This document shows, piece by piece, positions 1-12,149 of a DNA stretch of 64,000 nt. The number at the start of each line of letters is the position of its first letter. Position 1 is the stretch's first letter. The position numbers were made by a program, and so were the translations under genes. Origin of the DNA: Siphonodentalium dalli (Eukaryota; Mollusca; Scaphopoda; Gadilida; Siphonodentaliidae); NCBI GenBank assembly GCA_032622095.1, contig CP136069.1, forward strand, positions 17,621,326 through 17,685,325, written 5' to 3'. The notes below the pieces were generated by a model, which ran no database searches, was not told where the DNA came from, and worked only from the letters and a program-made list of their open reading frames with translations.

Positions 1-440
1 GTAGTACGTTACCATATCGCGCCGATCGCGGCTGGGCGCGTCTTGCCCCGGATGAGAATTTTATCGGGTCGCCGAGCCCGTGCGACGCCAGCTTCGCGCA
101 TGCGCAGACCAGATCTCGGAAACGGGTGGAGCTATCGACTTGAAATTTGTTATGTGAATGTATCTTGCCCCGAGTACGAATTTTATCGGGTCGGCGAGCC
201 CGTGCGACGCCAGCTTCGCGCATGCGCAGACGAGATCTCGGAAACGGTGGAGCTATCGACTTGAAATTTGTTATGTGAATGTATCTTGCCCCGGATACGA
301 ATTTTATCTGGTCGCCGAGTCCGTGCGACGCCAGCTTCGCGCATGCGCAGACCGGATATAGGAAACGGGTGGAGCTATTGACTTGGAAATTGGCTTTTGA
401 ATAGCCCGGACAACGTCGGGCTCATCGGCTAGTCTATTAT
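1..440. repeat. 123-bp tandem repeat within a dispersed element
   Basis: About three units of roughly 123 bp. Each holds CTTGCCCC, a GAATTTTATC[T/G]GGTCG stretch, the CG-rich GCTTCGCGCATGCGCAGAC and GGTGGAGCTAT. They start near 40, 163 and 285, and the first unit is probably cut by the window edge. The block ends near 410-440 in AGCCCGGACAACGTCGGGCT, an inverted version of the head motif of the dispersed family at 433-1350 and 19018-19655, so it is probably the body of another minus-orientation copy. The open frames across the units come from the repeat having few stops and are not convincing coding sequence. Confidence 0.75.
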
Positions 441-1350
441 ATATTTTGGAAGATCTGTTTGTTTGTTTGTTTGTTTGTGTGTGTGTAATCGATGAACTCG
501 AAAACGGCCGACCCGATTTCGATGAAACTTGGTATGTGGGGGTATTTCCGGGTCAGGAGTAACATAGGCCTATTGATTTTCAGATCCGAGGTCAACTTTT
601 CACGTGCCGAGGTCAAATCTGTTTTTACGCTGTGTTACGGGACTTTCATTTGAGTTCGGTGCTTACAAATCGATTCGAAACAGCGCGAATAATAAAATGC
701 CAGTCATAATAATGACACTGTGAGAATCTTTCGTGTTTCCTCTTTCCAACGATATATAATGCGTATGTATCCGTTTTAGTCATCTGCCTCAATTATCAAG
801 AAGAAGTGGTACTATCTTCCATCAGGATAAAAACAATGCGTAACTTCTATGACGTCGTTAGAGGTCATAACGTTAGATCACGTTAACGCTTAAACGGCCG
901 ATGCATTTGACTGTTTCAGACGTCTTGGCGATATCTCGGGCACCGATGGTAATTTATCTTTACGTTGAAACTTGATAATTAATGAGCGTGTGTATATGAG
1001 GCGCGTTTATATACTTGAGTGGAAATCAAATCGGGTTAAACTGGCGGATTTTTACGGACGAAATTTGATGCATAGGGTATCTCGGTATCCGCTGGGCCGA
1101 TTTCCCGGTATCCGCTGGGCCGATTTCCACCATTTTTGGGGTGTTGGTGTTTGACCCCACCTGACCTTCAAAATGGTCAATTCAAGGTCAAATCGGATAA
1201 AACCGGATGGATTTCGACGGGTACTTTTGTCGGGTACTTTTGTTCGGGCACTGTGTTTTGGACGGGTCAAATCGTGACCCCTCTTGACCTTGGCCTTCAA
1301 AATAGACAATTCAAGGTCAAAGCCCGGACGAAGTCGGGTCACCTTCTAGT
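433..1350 (-). repeat. Dispersed repeat, minus-orientation copy
   Basis: Read on the minus strand, the element begins near 1346 with ACTAGAAGGTGACCCGACTT followed by CGTCCGGGCTTTGACCTTGA. It ends near 440-490 with a CAAA/ACAA-rich tail and an ATATATAATA end. The same head and tail, in the opposite orientation, are at 19018-19655, and a further head (ACTAGCAGGGTTACCCGG) is at about 1802. The body includes a GATTTCGATGAAACTTGGTATG-type motif also found near 39850. No ORF is recognised. It could be a SINE or a nonautonomous element; its class is unknown. Confidence 0.6.
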
Positions 1351-3799
1351 ATATATATATTTAGGTATTCAAAACCCATAACTACATTGAGTCCATTGTT
1401 TATTGCGTACATATACAATGACAAATTGTGAGTATTATATTACAGACAGTATTGCACACATAACATATATATGCATATGTATGCAAGAGTGTCGTATCTC
1501 CTTCGACATTATAATCCGGAATCGTGACGACTATTATTTGCGCAGAATGTCGTATCTCCAAACACGTTTTCGTCATTTAATCGTAAACGTGCGAATAATT
1601 AGTCACGATTTTCCACACTAGTGTATATATTGATGTTTTCCATCATATGGTCACGATTTCCAATATGTACAAACTGTTTATATCCGGAAACAGACCATCC
1701 GAAATTTCAAACTCGATTGTCGGGAAATGGAAAAATGGACTTACGACATTATAGTTCTCAGGCAACGAGTATGCCTCTATGGGTTATATACTATATAGTC
1801 TACTAGCAGGGTTACCCGGCGTTGTCCAGGTTAAAGTGATGTAGAATCCTCTGCTGTGGAAATTTTCTGGGAATAGAGAATATTCTTGCTCAAAGTGTTA
1901 CATAATTATATGCTTATAAATATCTCAAAATTGGCACCACAAAACGTCATTCTTATTCATGGATTATAAGTAGTGGTTCACCTTGTCAGAGTGATTGTCA
2001 TTTTGATTATCGCGATTAATTCGTCCCAACAATAAAGAAGTATTTATTTATTTAATAACTGAGTACTTCATTTTTGTTAAATCGTAGAGTCGACGTGGTT
2101 GTGATAGACGTTTGTTTGTTTGCTTTTTTTTGCTTTTTGTTTTTGTTTTTGTATTTAATGTTTTTTATTGAGATCAAAACATGAACAGCATAAACACATT
2201 AGTTCGCAAAAATAAAACAGGACTATTGTGATTTTTACAAAGAGCTGTATAAATAAATCTAGTGGGTTAGACTATGATTTTGGTTATATCTCCATGAAGA
2301 TACAGATGTTTTAAAGAAATGGCCATGGTGCTATACTTAATACTAATATCAGTTTAAAGACATATTATGGACTTGTTCGGGTTCGTGAAATTGATATGTT
2401 CGTACCGAGGCGCTATGTAAACTGGAAGAATGTAGCATTTTACTAACATCGCAGACAATTTCAAACAAATCGACCACACCACTCCACAGAAAACATCGTC
2501 TGAACTACGCTCAATTGTAAATATTTACATCTTGATTCGGGACGCAATATCGGCGATAAACTTACACAAATGATTTCGCCGTCGAGAGTCATTGCATTTA
2601 ATTAATATATAAGAATGACGGTGTGTGTTGTCAATTTGGATTAATATTCGTAAAAAATAACTACTTTGGACAAGATTATTCCCAATTTCTATTTGTTCAC
2701 CCTACTGGAGTGTTTCACATTACTTTACCAGAAACGTTGCTATATACCAGCTTCATGTGTCCGACACAGCGCGAGCTTTAACTTTGTTTACGTTATACTA
2801 TGACTGTGTTCATAAAAAATGAAAGAAATTAATCCTCTATATTGGGCAAAGGTACCCTTGTCAGATGCCAGTATTTGATTATCATGAAAGGACATGCGCT
2901 AATGACTGTTTTCTTCTATGTCAGAATACACTACATTTTACTGCACACTGTGACCACTATTTTTGAACAGGCCTTCTATACATTTCCATCTCACGAGACA
3001 AATAGTATCTTCTTTATGTGGAAAATATTTTTAATGGAAGACTCAATTGTTTTATAATACTTGAGCCATTCTAACGTGCCATCCTTTGGTGGTTCAAGGT
3101 CCCTCATTTTGCAAGAATATACCGGGTATGTATCTCTTAAATAGAATGATACATAAACTGTTAATGTTTCTTCTATGTATCTTTTAAATTGAATGATAGA
3201 CAATCTGCTTCTTCTTTGTATCTCTTTTGCTATAGCTCACTATATGAATGTCCCGATTCCCGTCCCCATATACATATGACAGTTGAGAAGATATAAATGT
3301 TCAAGTGACTTAATTCGGTTGCCATTTGTCGAGGTTGTGGAATTTGAACGTCAAAATCTCCTATAACGAATTATGGAGATGACATCATAACGTTGGTGGA
3401 TATCGGCGATGATGCGATCGTTTAATATGTTATTTACATACATTTTATGATAGCGCGACAAATATAAATACTCGGGAAAACAAGGCTTTGTTTATATACT
3501 TATAAATCTCGTTGCTGAGATATTCAACTGACCTCTGATATTCGTATGTTTAATATCGTCGTGCTTGGGAAAGGGTGCCATCTGTGTTCATATACGCAAA
3601 GCGTCCATTTGACCTAATCCGAAGACATCACATATATAGTCAAGATAATTCCGGCATGGTGTAAAGTCATGTCATAAAAGAGTAACGGGACGGAACTTGG
3701 TCCAATACAGCATCTAGCCAACCAATATCCCAAGCTGTTGTGGACTGGGAATACTTGGTCTAGATTAGAGTCTTCGTGTCACGGATAAGTTAAGCATCA
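1351..3799. other. Gene-free stretch, probably intronic or upstream
   Basis: AT-rich sequence with no convincing exon on either strand. A partial head of the dispersed family, ACTAGCAGGGTTACCCGG, occurs near 1802. Small open frames (for example 2842-3057 and 2991-3203) are low complexity and show no domain. If the gene with TSP1 exons starts further left, this is intron; otherwise it is upstream flank. Confidence 0.5.
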
Positions 3800-4345
3800 A
3801 TTTGGTGGCAATTTGCGCAAAAACTATTTGTTTTTATCAATGCTGGTGTCCTCGCCCCATCCATGCACCCCTGACTCTTTTGAAATATGTAAACCACACC
3901 ATTACAGTCCTGACATCATGGAGATGATTATGTATAAGTTTGATGCTAATCAGCGACTAAACAAATTCTCATCAAATCTCTCCAATCTGTCATCACGCAA
4001 ACGACACTAATTTGGTATCTTTAAATCACACGATTAGAATCCTCGTATCTTGGAGAAGAACGTGTATTATAAATATATTTACCAGTTTTGGTGCCCCTCT
4101 CCCCTGCAATGCACCCCGACTCGAATGGCACCACATCTTTAAGCCACGTACAGCATTAGACTCCGAATGTCATGGCGGTAAGTTTGGTGATAATCAGCAA
4201 CTAAACAAATTCTTAGCAAAGTTAGTGCCCCGCCCCCCCCCCCGCCGCATATTTCACCCAAACGACAACATGGTGTCTTTAACTGACACGATCGGATTAC
4301 TCGTATCATGGAGAAGAATGTGTATCAATTTTGTGGAAATCGACG
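3800..4345. repeat. Diverged tandem duplication 5' of the first TSP1 exon
   Basis: Two to three diverged units share TTTGGTG, GTGCCCC[T/G]C, CATGGAGA, GATAATCAGC[A/G]ACTAAACAAATTC and AACGACA[C/A]. Units begin near 3800, 4012 and 4255. A run of C (about 4232-4242) separates two of them. Related wording (GTGCCCC, GACTCCG, TGTCAT) appears at 20540-20760 and 26650-26900, so it is probably a dispersed family. It lies just before the TSP1 acceptor. Confidence 0.5.
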
Positions 4346-4400
4346 CTAAAATAATTTGACCTATATAACTCAAATAACATTACGTTTGTCGTTCTGACAG

Positions 4401-4568
4401 ATACCGGAAAGTGGTCACCGTGGAAGGTGGGACCATGCAGTGTCTCGTGTGGTACAGGGTCTACAATACTGACCAGGAAATGTAAAAGTCCCACAGAAGG
4501 ATCTGGAGGAAAGACATGCAGCGGTGCCGACGAGGAAACGGTGTTATGTGAAGAAATCGACTGTGCAG
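4401..4568 (+). CDS. TSP1 exon A (partial gene, thrombospondin type 1 domain)
   Basis: A single 168-nt exon coding for one TSP1 repeat. It follows a TTTGTCGTTCTGACAG acceptor and ends at CAG|GTATGAG. The frame enters with two bases (AT) and leaves with one (G), so the exon is phase 1-1 and can be skipped or duplicated without a frameshift. The peptide contains WSPWKVGPCSVSCGTG, then TRKC, then CSGADEETVLCEEIDC: the usual W-x2-W, CSVTC-like CSVSC, and six-cysteine pattern. TSP1 domains are extracellular adhesion modules that bind glycosaminoglycans and matrix proteins; the WxxW motif is often C-mannosylated. The upstream exons, with any signal peptide, are not in the window. The next in-frame exon is TSP1 exon B. 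Confidence 0.92.
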
Positions 4569-6042
4569 GTATGAGATAATAGTCCTAACTTCCCCGAGTA
4601 GCTAATTTGATTTCTGCATTAATAATATGTATGAAATAAACAGCTCTATTCCGTATAGTATAACATTGCAATATTAATTAAATATGAGAATATCACATCT
4701 CAAAATTCAAGTTATTATTCCAACAAATCGGTATGTGAAATTGAAGATTGACACATAATTTGAAACTCGGATAACGAGGAAGATTGTAAACAGGGTCGTT
4801 ACAACAGAGCAGCGAACAACGTGCTTCTCACTCCCTCAATCAGAGATACACTAATTATCTACCAAAGTTTTATATAGTTTCCAGTGTTATAGCTATGAAT
4901 CGAACACACTTGTCCGGCAATGCTTATATCAATTAACTTTGTTTTATTTAGATGTTTACATTCAACCTTTTGGGACCATAATTATGTCGATGAAACGTTC
5001 GGAGCGCAGCATGCAAGCACTCACAACCAAGGCCATATGTAAGATATTTTGCTCTGCAACATAAGGAACAAGAAAACCATAGTCAGAAATGGTAACGCCA
5101 CCAAGATTATGGTATTACATATAAATAGAAATTATAAAAAATACATAAAATATTTTGATAACAATTGCGTTTAAACAAGTAATCCTTCAAATTATTACTA
5201 ACAAAGTAAACGACTGTGGGGTCACTCAACAGATTATAAAGACTTGGACATAGTATACTGTAAATACTAAAATTTAAATGAAATAATTAAAAGATAAAAT
5301 TTAGCAAGTAGTAAAAGTTAATTTTCTCATTTTTGTTTTGGTTAAATAAAGCAATAATTTAAATGTCACATTTGGTTTAAAAAAAAATGATTGACCGTGG
5401 CTCTTCCAATAATTGCGCGACTGACCTGGTCAATTGTTCTTAAGAAGTTGTTTTGAGAATTACTATGGAGGGAAATAGTTGTGGCTGTGGCTTCGCAAGT
5501 AATTACCTTGGTGACGTGATGTTAACAAATCTGAACTCCAGTTAACCAAGGACGATTCATACCAAATATAAGGTGAATTATTAATTCTTTAGAAGTTGTT
5601 TTAAGATTTACTATGGAGGGAATGAATTGTGGTGCTGGCTTCGCAACTATTTGACCTCATTGTAACAAATATAAATATTAGTCACTCAGGCAATAGATGT
5701 ATCTATTCTGTATATTAACTTATTGGGTCTTACGTGTCTTGAGATGTCTAAATAGTTTTCGATGGACAGATCGCGCAAGGGACCCACGCCAATCTTCTCT
5801 GTTGGGATTCCAATTGTTGGCTCATTAAATAGGCACATATGCTTAAGATACAGTCGCACGCTCCCGTAAGTCGGGTTTTGATTCCAGTTAATGAAAATAT
5901 CATTGAAATAATCGGTTTCCCCCAATAAACATCCATATATTGAATATACATGTTTTGGAGCAGAATTAGGCAGCCCATATTGGACGCCATCATAGAATTT
6001 ATTTTGTTTTGTTTTAATTTTCACACATAATTATTAGTTATA
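4569..6042 (+). other. Intron A, first part
   Basis: Start of the 7.3-kb intron between the TSP1 exons. AT-rich, with no coding sequence recognised. A diverged direct repeat of about 200-bp spacing is visible: GAAGTTGTTTT[G/A]AG, ATTACTATGGAGGGAA and GGCTTCGCAA occur at 5445-5505 and again at 5590-5650. The minus-strand frames at 5686-6024 have no recognisable domain. Confidence 0.5.
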
Positions 6043-6565
6043 TGGATGGAGTTCTCATTAAACCTCACATCCTTGTATTGGTTACAGTAATACCCAAAGT
6101 AATTGACCACTTAAACACATCAGAATTATTGGTAATTTTTCAGGATTTGAAATCCTGAAAATTTACCAATAATTTTGCTGTGGTCAAGTGGTCAATTACT
6201 TTGGACATTACTGTATGAGGATTGAGTTATCATTAAACCTCAAATCCTTATATTGGTTACAGTAATGCCCAAAGTAATTGACCACTTAACCACAGCAGAA
6301 TTATGTATTTTTTCAGCATTTACAATCCTCAAATTACCCATTATTCTGCTGTGCTTAAGTGGTCAATTGCTTTGAACATTACTGTATGATGATTGAGTTA
6401 TCATTAAACCTCAAATCCTTATATTGGTTACAGTAATGCCCAAAGTAATTGACCCTTTAACCACAGCATAATTATAGGTAATTTTTCAGGATTTGGAATC
6501 ATGAAAAAATACACACAATTTTGCTGTGGTTAAGTGATGAATTACTTTGGACATTACTGTATGTA
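6043..6565. repeat. Three tandem copies of a hairpin-forming 171-bp unit
   Basis: Units start near 6043, 6214 and 6385. Each has a left arm ACAGTAAT[A/G]CCCAAAGTAA then TTGACCACTT, a centre based on TTTTTCAGGATTT and its complement, and a right arm AAGTGGTCAATTACTTTG then ACATTACTGTA. The arms are about 60 bp and nearly perfect inverted repeats, so each unit can fold into a long hairpin. Linkers read GAGTTATCATTAAACCTCAA. This looks like a palindromic MITE that was amplified in tandem together with its flank. It lies inside intron A. Confidence 0.85.
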
Positions 6566-8102
6566 GATGGAGTTTAACCTCACATCAGTGTGTTGGGGAT
6601 TTGGACCTTGACTTGGGACCTTTGGTTTTTAACGCAACAAATTCGCGTACACCTTATACACAAATGTTTTATGTAACCATAGTTTTTCTTGGATAAGATG
6701 AGTTTGAAGCCTGCTTACATTTCAAAATGTTGTCAGTTTTGTATTGTCTGCAGCGGATCTCGACGCGTTGAAGCAAAAGTTACAAAAGATAAAATGTGTA
6801 TGTGACGAGACTATAATACAAATGAAAAAATAAATTGAGGGAGGGGTGGGCGATACAGGGAACTAAGGGTTGAACCGATATAAATTTGTAGAGCAATAAC
6901 GACCAATGTTGACATATTAATGATATTATGCATATCAACTCTACTGTTGCAACAAGGCTATAAAATAGGCAGGTGTCAGAATCTTAGTCATCTCTATATA
7001 GTGCCAGAATAGTCATTTATGGAGTTCTATAAGATGTTGGGTTGGTTATATGGACTCGGAGAAAAAAGGGGTTTGTACCGATGAAGTTGACGAACTGACA
7101 TAAATTAGTGGATCGATGTTGCCATGTAATGCATCGTGATCGACTGTACTAAAGCAGCAATTATATAAAATTGGGGGGGGGGGGGTCTGAAATTATCTCT
7201 ATAGTTGGCACCAGGATTATATAGAAAGGAATAGCAATTGATATACATATACGGCATACTATAGTAATACAATAGACATATAAGTACAAGTATCACGAGA
7301 TAAAATATTACGTAACATGACTATATACCGATGAAAGAAATAAATAAATTGGACCGGGATTAGAGGTTGGGTTGGTTATATGTGGATAATTGGATATGGA
7401 ATTCATACCGATGAAACGATACAAATTAGTGGAGCGATAAAGACACTTAGTCAGGCTACGCGGGGGAAATAGGGGTTGATACGATAGACCGAAATAAATT
7501 TGTCGAGTGATAATGACCAATGTTGACGTATAAAGTAACGCGACTGTACTGTCACACAATTATCAGGTAGAACCGGTCAAATATGACAGGGTACAGCACG
7601 TAATTATTTCCTAGATCGAAGAAATGATTTTTTTTTTTCGATGATAAAATTTAACATGGGATAATTTGCCATTAAAATCGATTTATGTCTATAAAATTGT
7701 CATTTTTCAAACTTTTGAGCTGAAACTTGGTGTGTATGTGTATAATACTACTATATTCTTAAAATGACAGAGTTCAGCGCGTAATTATGTTTTAGATGGA
7801 AGAAATTGAATTTGTTTTCGATAACAAATTTACAGCGTGTACGGCCTACGGGTCATTGAGTATGCTCAATTTTTGTAAACAAACTTTTGTCAATAGCCGT
7901 TTTGGTCAAACTAAACCTTCTTCGACCGGGACAGCAGATCCGAATAGTAGCTAAGATGTATTTAGATAGAATTATCAAAAGAATATGACCGATCAGGGTA
8001 CATTTTAACAGAATAGAGTGGAGAAATCTTGGTGATAATTCCAGAAAATAAAGATGTAGGAGAATCACAATTAAACTTCCCACAATGCACTTCACTAAAC
8101 CA
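6566..8102. other. Intron A, middle part with diverged repeats
   Basis: No gene seen. Between about 6860 and 7560, several diverged units share GGTT[G/T]..ACCGAT, ATAAATT[T/A]GT[A/C/G]GAG and GACCAATGTTGAC. A run of at least 10 G lies near 7173. Minus-strand open frames here are hydrophobic and AT-driven, without domain features. Confidence 0.45.
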
Positions 8103-8545
8103 GAGGTTCTCAATGGGTTACACATTATTTTCAGTCTATCAGATTATTTATATTTTCAACAACAAGTGACTTTAAGTTTACAATTTCAGCCTGTCCTGAC
8201 TCTATCGATACGATTTAACACATTTTCAAAAACGTATTATACACCGGTGGCGTTAACTTTACAATTTAAGCATCTACGTGATTCTATCGGTACGATTGAG
8301 TAAGGTACAAACAAGAATACATCAGGGGCTCCCAATGGGTTATATATTATTTTCAGTCTATCAAATTATTTATATTTTCAACAACATATTATTACACCGG
8401 TGACTTTAAGTTTACAATTTCAGCCTGTCCTGACTCTATCGATACGATTTATCATATTTTCATAAACATATTATACACCGGTGGCGTTAACGTTACAATT
8501 TCGGCATCTACGTGATTCTATCGGTACGATTGAGTAAGGTACACA
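8103..8545. repeat. Two tandem copies of a 222-bp unit
   Basis: CAATGGGTTA is followed by TTATTTTCAGTCTATCA, AGCCTGTCCTGACTCTATCG, ACACCGGTGGCGTTAAC and CATCTACGTGATTCTATCGG. The copies start near 8109 and 8331 and match over about 200 bp. The second copy has a small internal rearrangement around ACACCGGTGACTTTAAG. No gene is associated. Confidence 0.8.
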
Positions 8546-9128
8546 AAATCTCCAAGAATACATTCGCCCTGTACACCACACAATATCAAACTCACAGAAG
8601 CTAGAAACACCACAGGTGGCGTAATAAACCACTTTATTATATGCTTCCCTATTAAATAGTGGGAAATTGCCGTGGCGTAGAGCGTTATATCCATCGCCTG
8701 GACCGACTCGATGGATAACACTGACCGACTCGATGGATAACACATTAGTATTATTTTTTCGGAGATTACTTCCGGTTTATAGCGGCGAATCACATTAAGT
8801 TTCAAAGCGTATCAATAACAGCCGGACTATAGTTTTAATTATTGATTTTCACGGTTCATAAACTGTTATTTAATTGTTATAATGTTAACTCATTTATTTT
8901 AATATATTCTTATCACTAAATTATGTATACATTAATTTTCTCGCATCGTTTCAGAATTAAACAATGGGGACTATTTATTATGGCGGCTATGCTCGATATT
9001 TGTCATTCAGTGGTGAGCAAATCAATTGATGGAATGTAAACAAAATGCAAATGTCGAAGCTTTCTAACAATTTGAAGTGAACTGTAGGACAAAACTAGCA
9101 GTTTTGGTGCGGTTTATAGCGCATATAA
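8546..9128. other. Intron A, gene-free segment
   Basis: No exon recognised. A 24-bp direct repeat, GACCGACTCGATGGATAACA, occurs at about 8700-8720 and again immediately afterwards. The rest is AT-rich. Confidence 0.45.
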
Positions 9129-9292
9129 TAAAAAGAACACCTACGGGTTTTGGTTGAATACCCGGATTATCTCATTCGTGGGTACAAGGAAATACAGAAT
9201 ATCCACTCGTGGCTTGCAGCCGCTCGTGGAAATTTTGTACCCATTCAAGAGATAATCCTGGTATTAAACCAAAACCCGTAGGTATTCTCTAT
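9129..9292. repeat. Foldback element with about 60-bp arms
   Basis: The left arm ACCTACGGGTTTTGGTT continues through GATTATCTC and GGGTACAA. It is answered by TTGTACCC, GAGATAATC and AACCAAAACCCGTAGGT on the right. The flanks AATAAAAAGAAC and GTATTCTCTATTTATT extend the pairing imperfectly. The loop is about 35 bp. It lies just upstream of the 41-bp minisatellite. Confidence 0.8.
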
Positions 9293-9345
9293 TTATTGTT
9301 AATTTATATAAATAATATACCCAATCTTCAGTTTTTCAGTGTATT

Positions 9346-10015
9346 ATTGGGGAGGGTCAAAATATGTCGATCAATGGACAGCGTTGCCGCGGGAGGGTCA
9401 AAATATGTCGATCAATGGACAGCGTTGCCGCGGGAGGGTCAAAATATGTCGATCAATGGACAGCGTTGCCGCGGGAGGGTCAACATATGTCTAATAAATG
9501 AACTGCATTCACCGCGGGAGGGTCAAAATATGTCGATGAATGGACAGCATTATTTTGCCGCGGGAGGGTCAAAATGTGTCGATGAATGGACCGCATTCGC
9601 CGCGGGAGGGTTCAAATATGTCCACGAATGGACAGTATTTCCCACGGAAGGTCGAAATATATCAATGAATGGCCGGGATGGTCAAAATATGTCGATGAAT
9701 GGACCGTTTTCGCAACTGGAGGGTCAAAATATGTCGATGAATTGACAATTCGTCGCGGGAAGGTCAAAACGTGTCGATGAATGGACCGCATCCGCCGCGG
9801 GAGGGTCAAGACATGTCGACGAATGGACTGCATTAGCATCGGGAGAATCAACACGCCGCGGGAGGGTTACAATATGTCTTTGAATGGGCCGCATTCGCCG
9901 CGCGAGTGTCAAAATATGTCGATGAGTGGACAGCATTTGCCGCGGGAGAGTCAAAATATGTCCATGAATGGACCGCATTCGCCGTGGTAGTGTCAAAATA
10001 TGTCGATTATATACG
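9346..10015. repeat. 41-bp minisatellite, about 16 units
   Basis: The unit is GGGAGGGTCAAAATATGTCG, then ATGAATGGAC[C/A]GCATT and CGCCGC. The first three units are nearly identical; later ones drift in sequence and length (about 29-46 bp). Long open frames cross it on both strands because the unit has few stops, but 41 is not a multiple of three, so successive units are read in shifted frames. It is therefore not a coding repeat. Confidence 0.9.
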
Positions 10016-10104
10016 TACGGGTCAGGGGACTGGGAGTACTGTAGCCCCACCCCAAACGTTTTGAAGGCTAAAAATTTGGGGCAATTTTAAGTTCCGCATT
10101 CCTG

Positions 10105-10485
10105 GCGTATAGGGACCAGAGACCCCACAAAACCCCCAAAATTACTTCCATTTGCAGTGTTGAGTACAAAGCTGATTTTTATACTAATAGTGCTCCAGCA
10201 ATTACAGATCAACAATACACAATTTCTGAAACGAAATTTCCTGGCGTTTTCATTTCAGAAGGGGTGTTTTGGAAGTTACCAGGAAACCCCAAAAATTACT
10301 TTTATTTTCACTTTCGAGTACAAAGCTGATTTTCATATTAGTAGTGCTCTAGTCATCACTGATCAATAATAAACAATTTCTGAAACGAAATTCCCTGGCG
10401 TTTTCATTTCAGAATGTGTTTTTTTAAAGTACACTCAAAAACCCGCGCGAAATTTACTTTTATTTGCACATATTGTTGAAGACAT
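10105..10485. repeat. About three tandem units of roughly 160 bp
   Basis: Units share AAACCCC[C]AAAAATTACTT, GAGTACAAAGCTGATTTT, ACAATTTCTGAAACGAAATT and CCTGGCGTTTTCATTTCAGAA. The third unit is truncated near 10485. No gene content. Confidence 0.75.
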
Positions 10486-10533
10486 AGCTGACTGTTCCTT
10501 AATAGTTACCCTGCTATCGCGATTGTGCAAATA

Positions 10534-11318
10534 CACTCTTATAACTAATGTGTAGAAACGATTACACATCAAATGTGTGAACCCGGTTTATACACATAGC
10601 AATGTGTAGTTTTACATACAATACATTGACCAATAAGGGCCGTTTTACACATAGTGTGTATATTTTGTTACACACAATTGTGTAAGAATGTAGCGCATGC
10701 GCATTGCGGTGCCTTCAGTTTCATAGTCTGCTACATGACGGCCATATTGTTTGAGTATATGTTTTGGAATACAATCTACAGCGATCGTAGACAAGGAATG
10801 TAAGTTCAGAATTCCGACTTGTGGGTATAGTATTAATGATATATGAGGATTTATTTGTTAAAACTTTCATGGCGAATACTGCCCTTAGCCCTTTATATGA
10901 TTGTTGTAATACGGTAATACTAATACGACCCTGGTTTGTTCACGAAAACTCACACATGACAGAGCAAAATATTACGTACCATTGTACTCCATGAAAGTTT
11001 TAACATATAAATCTCCGTATGTCAACAATAGAATTTACCCACAGTTCGGAATACTGAACTTACATTCTTGTTTACGATCTATATGTTTAAGAATCTACAC
11101 AACATGTATAAGGGATATGTGTTGATTTTATGCACAGTAGTGTGTATAAATGTGTATAAATTGACCCATTTAATTTGTAAGAATTGTTACACAATTTGTG
11201 TACGTACATAAAACTACACATATACTACACAAATATGTTTAAGATAAAAAATTAATAATGATTGTGTAGCAGAGCTACACATTGTGTGTAGAAAACCGAC
11301 ACATTAGTAATAAGAGTG
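10534..11318. mobile_element. TA-flanked foldback MITE (mariner-like)
   Basis: A 785-bp element with terminal inverted repeats CACTCTTATAACTAATGTGT (left) and its complement with one mismatch on the right (ACACATTAGTAATAAGAGTG). It is flanked by TA on both sides (10532-10533 and 11319-11320), as expected for Tc1/mariner-type insertion. The inside is also an imperfect palindrome: ATGTAAGTTCAGAATTCCGA near 10797 is answered near 11045-11065, and TTAAAACTTTCATGG near 10858 by CCATGAAAGTTTTAA near 10990. It has no transposase, so it is nonautonomous. It sits in intron A. Confidence 0.85.
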
Positions 11319-11846
11319 TAGAAGATCCCAGCAGGCTCCCTGATTACTATACTAATAATAATGTTTTTCAAAAGGCTTCGGACAACAGACATCAATGAAT
11401 ATACACATGGCATCCTGAAAGGTACATCAAACATCAGCAATGACAGAAACTAGATAATATGTTATAAAGTTCAACAATATAGCTAAAACCGCTTTCAAAC
11501 TAGGCCGAAATACCTCCACTGCATCATCATCAAGATCACCAGTATTATATTACCTCAAAGTTATAATACTGACTCAACTTTAAATTTACATATTCAATAA
11601 TCCATATTATAGCATTCCTACATAGAAACTTGATATGGTAACGCACATAACAACGTGTAATCATCTTGTTGTTGTTTGTTGTAACTGAACGGGGATAGGG
11701 GCGATATATATAGAATCTCGAATTGACGATGTCGACCTGAACTGTCACCATCGGCTCTGGTGGCTCTTGTGTGACATTCCAGGTTTAAAGGGAGTGCTAT
11801 ATTCCTGTGTAGCATGAAATTCCAATGATCTCCTTCTGTTTTTAAG
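11319..11846 (+). other. Intron A, 3' part, duplicated downstream of exon B
   Basis: From about 11505 to 11720 this intron sequence has a diverged copy at 12150-12360. Shared pieces include TACCTCCACTGCAT, ATCAAGATCACC, CTCAAAGTTATAA, GGTAACGCAC[A/G]TAACAA and CATCTTGTTGTTGTTTGTTGTAA. A second small block, AGAATCTCGAATT then GACGATGTCGACCTGAA, near 11710 recurs near 13100. This shows that exon B was once duplicated with its flanks. Confidence 0.75.
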
Positions 11847-12017
11847 TGGACGGTGGTTGGACAGGATGGAGTGCATATGGAATATGTTCTGCTACTTGCG
11901 GAGGCGGATCAAAAACAAAGACACGACATTGTACAAATCCACCACCAAGCAACGGGGGAGCACCCTGTGGTGGGAGTGAAATTCAGACTGACGCCTGCAG
12001 CGAGAACGAATGTCCAG
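11847..12017 (+). CDS. TSP1 exon B (thrombospondin type 1 domain)
   Basis: A 171-nt exon following CCTTCTGTTTTTAAG and ending at CCAG|GTCTGTG. It is phase 1-1 like exon A, so the two join in frame. The peptide begins DGGWTGWSAYGICSATCGGG, then TKTRHC, PPPSNGGAPC, and closes with DACSENECP. It has the W-x2-W, C-S-x-T-C-G-G-G, R-x-C and paired C-terminal cysteines of TSP1. Role: extracellular adhesion module in the same protein as exon A. The following 28-nt dead copy of its 3' end, plus duplicated intron pieces, shows local tandem duplication. Confidence 0.93.
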
Positions 12018-12149
12018 GTCTGTGAAAGATTGCATGAATTTAATATTTTCATTATATACAACACACAACCGCAATATTAATGAAAAATTAATTATATCTG
12101 CAGAAGTTCAAAAATATATAGTATCTGAAAACCTCTTTCCAAATAAAAC

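Noticed and set aside
9209-10050. 178-codon plus frame and overlapping minus frames over the minisatellite
   Set aside because: The repeat unit is 41 bp, so each unit is read in a different frame; open because the unit lacks stops.
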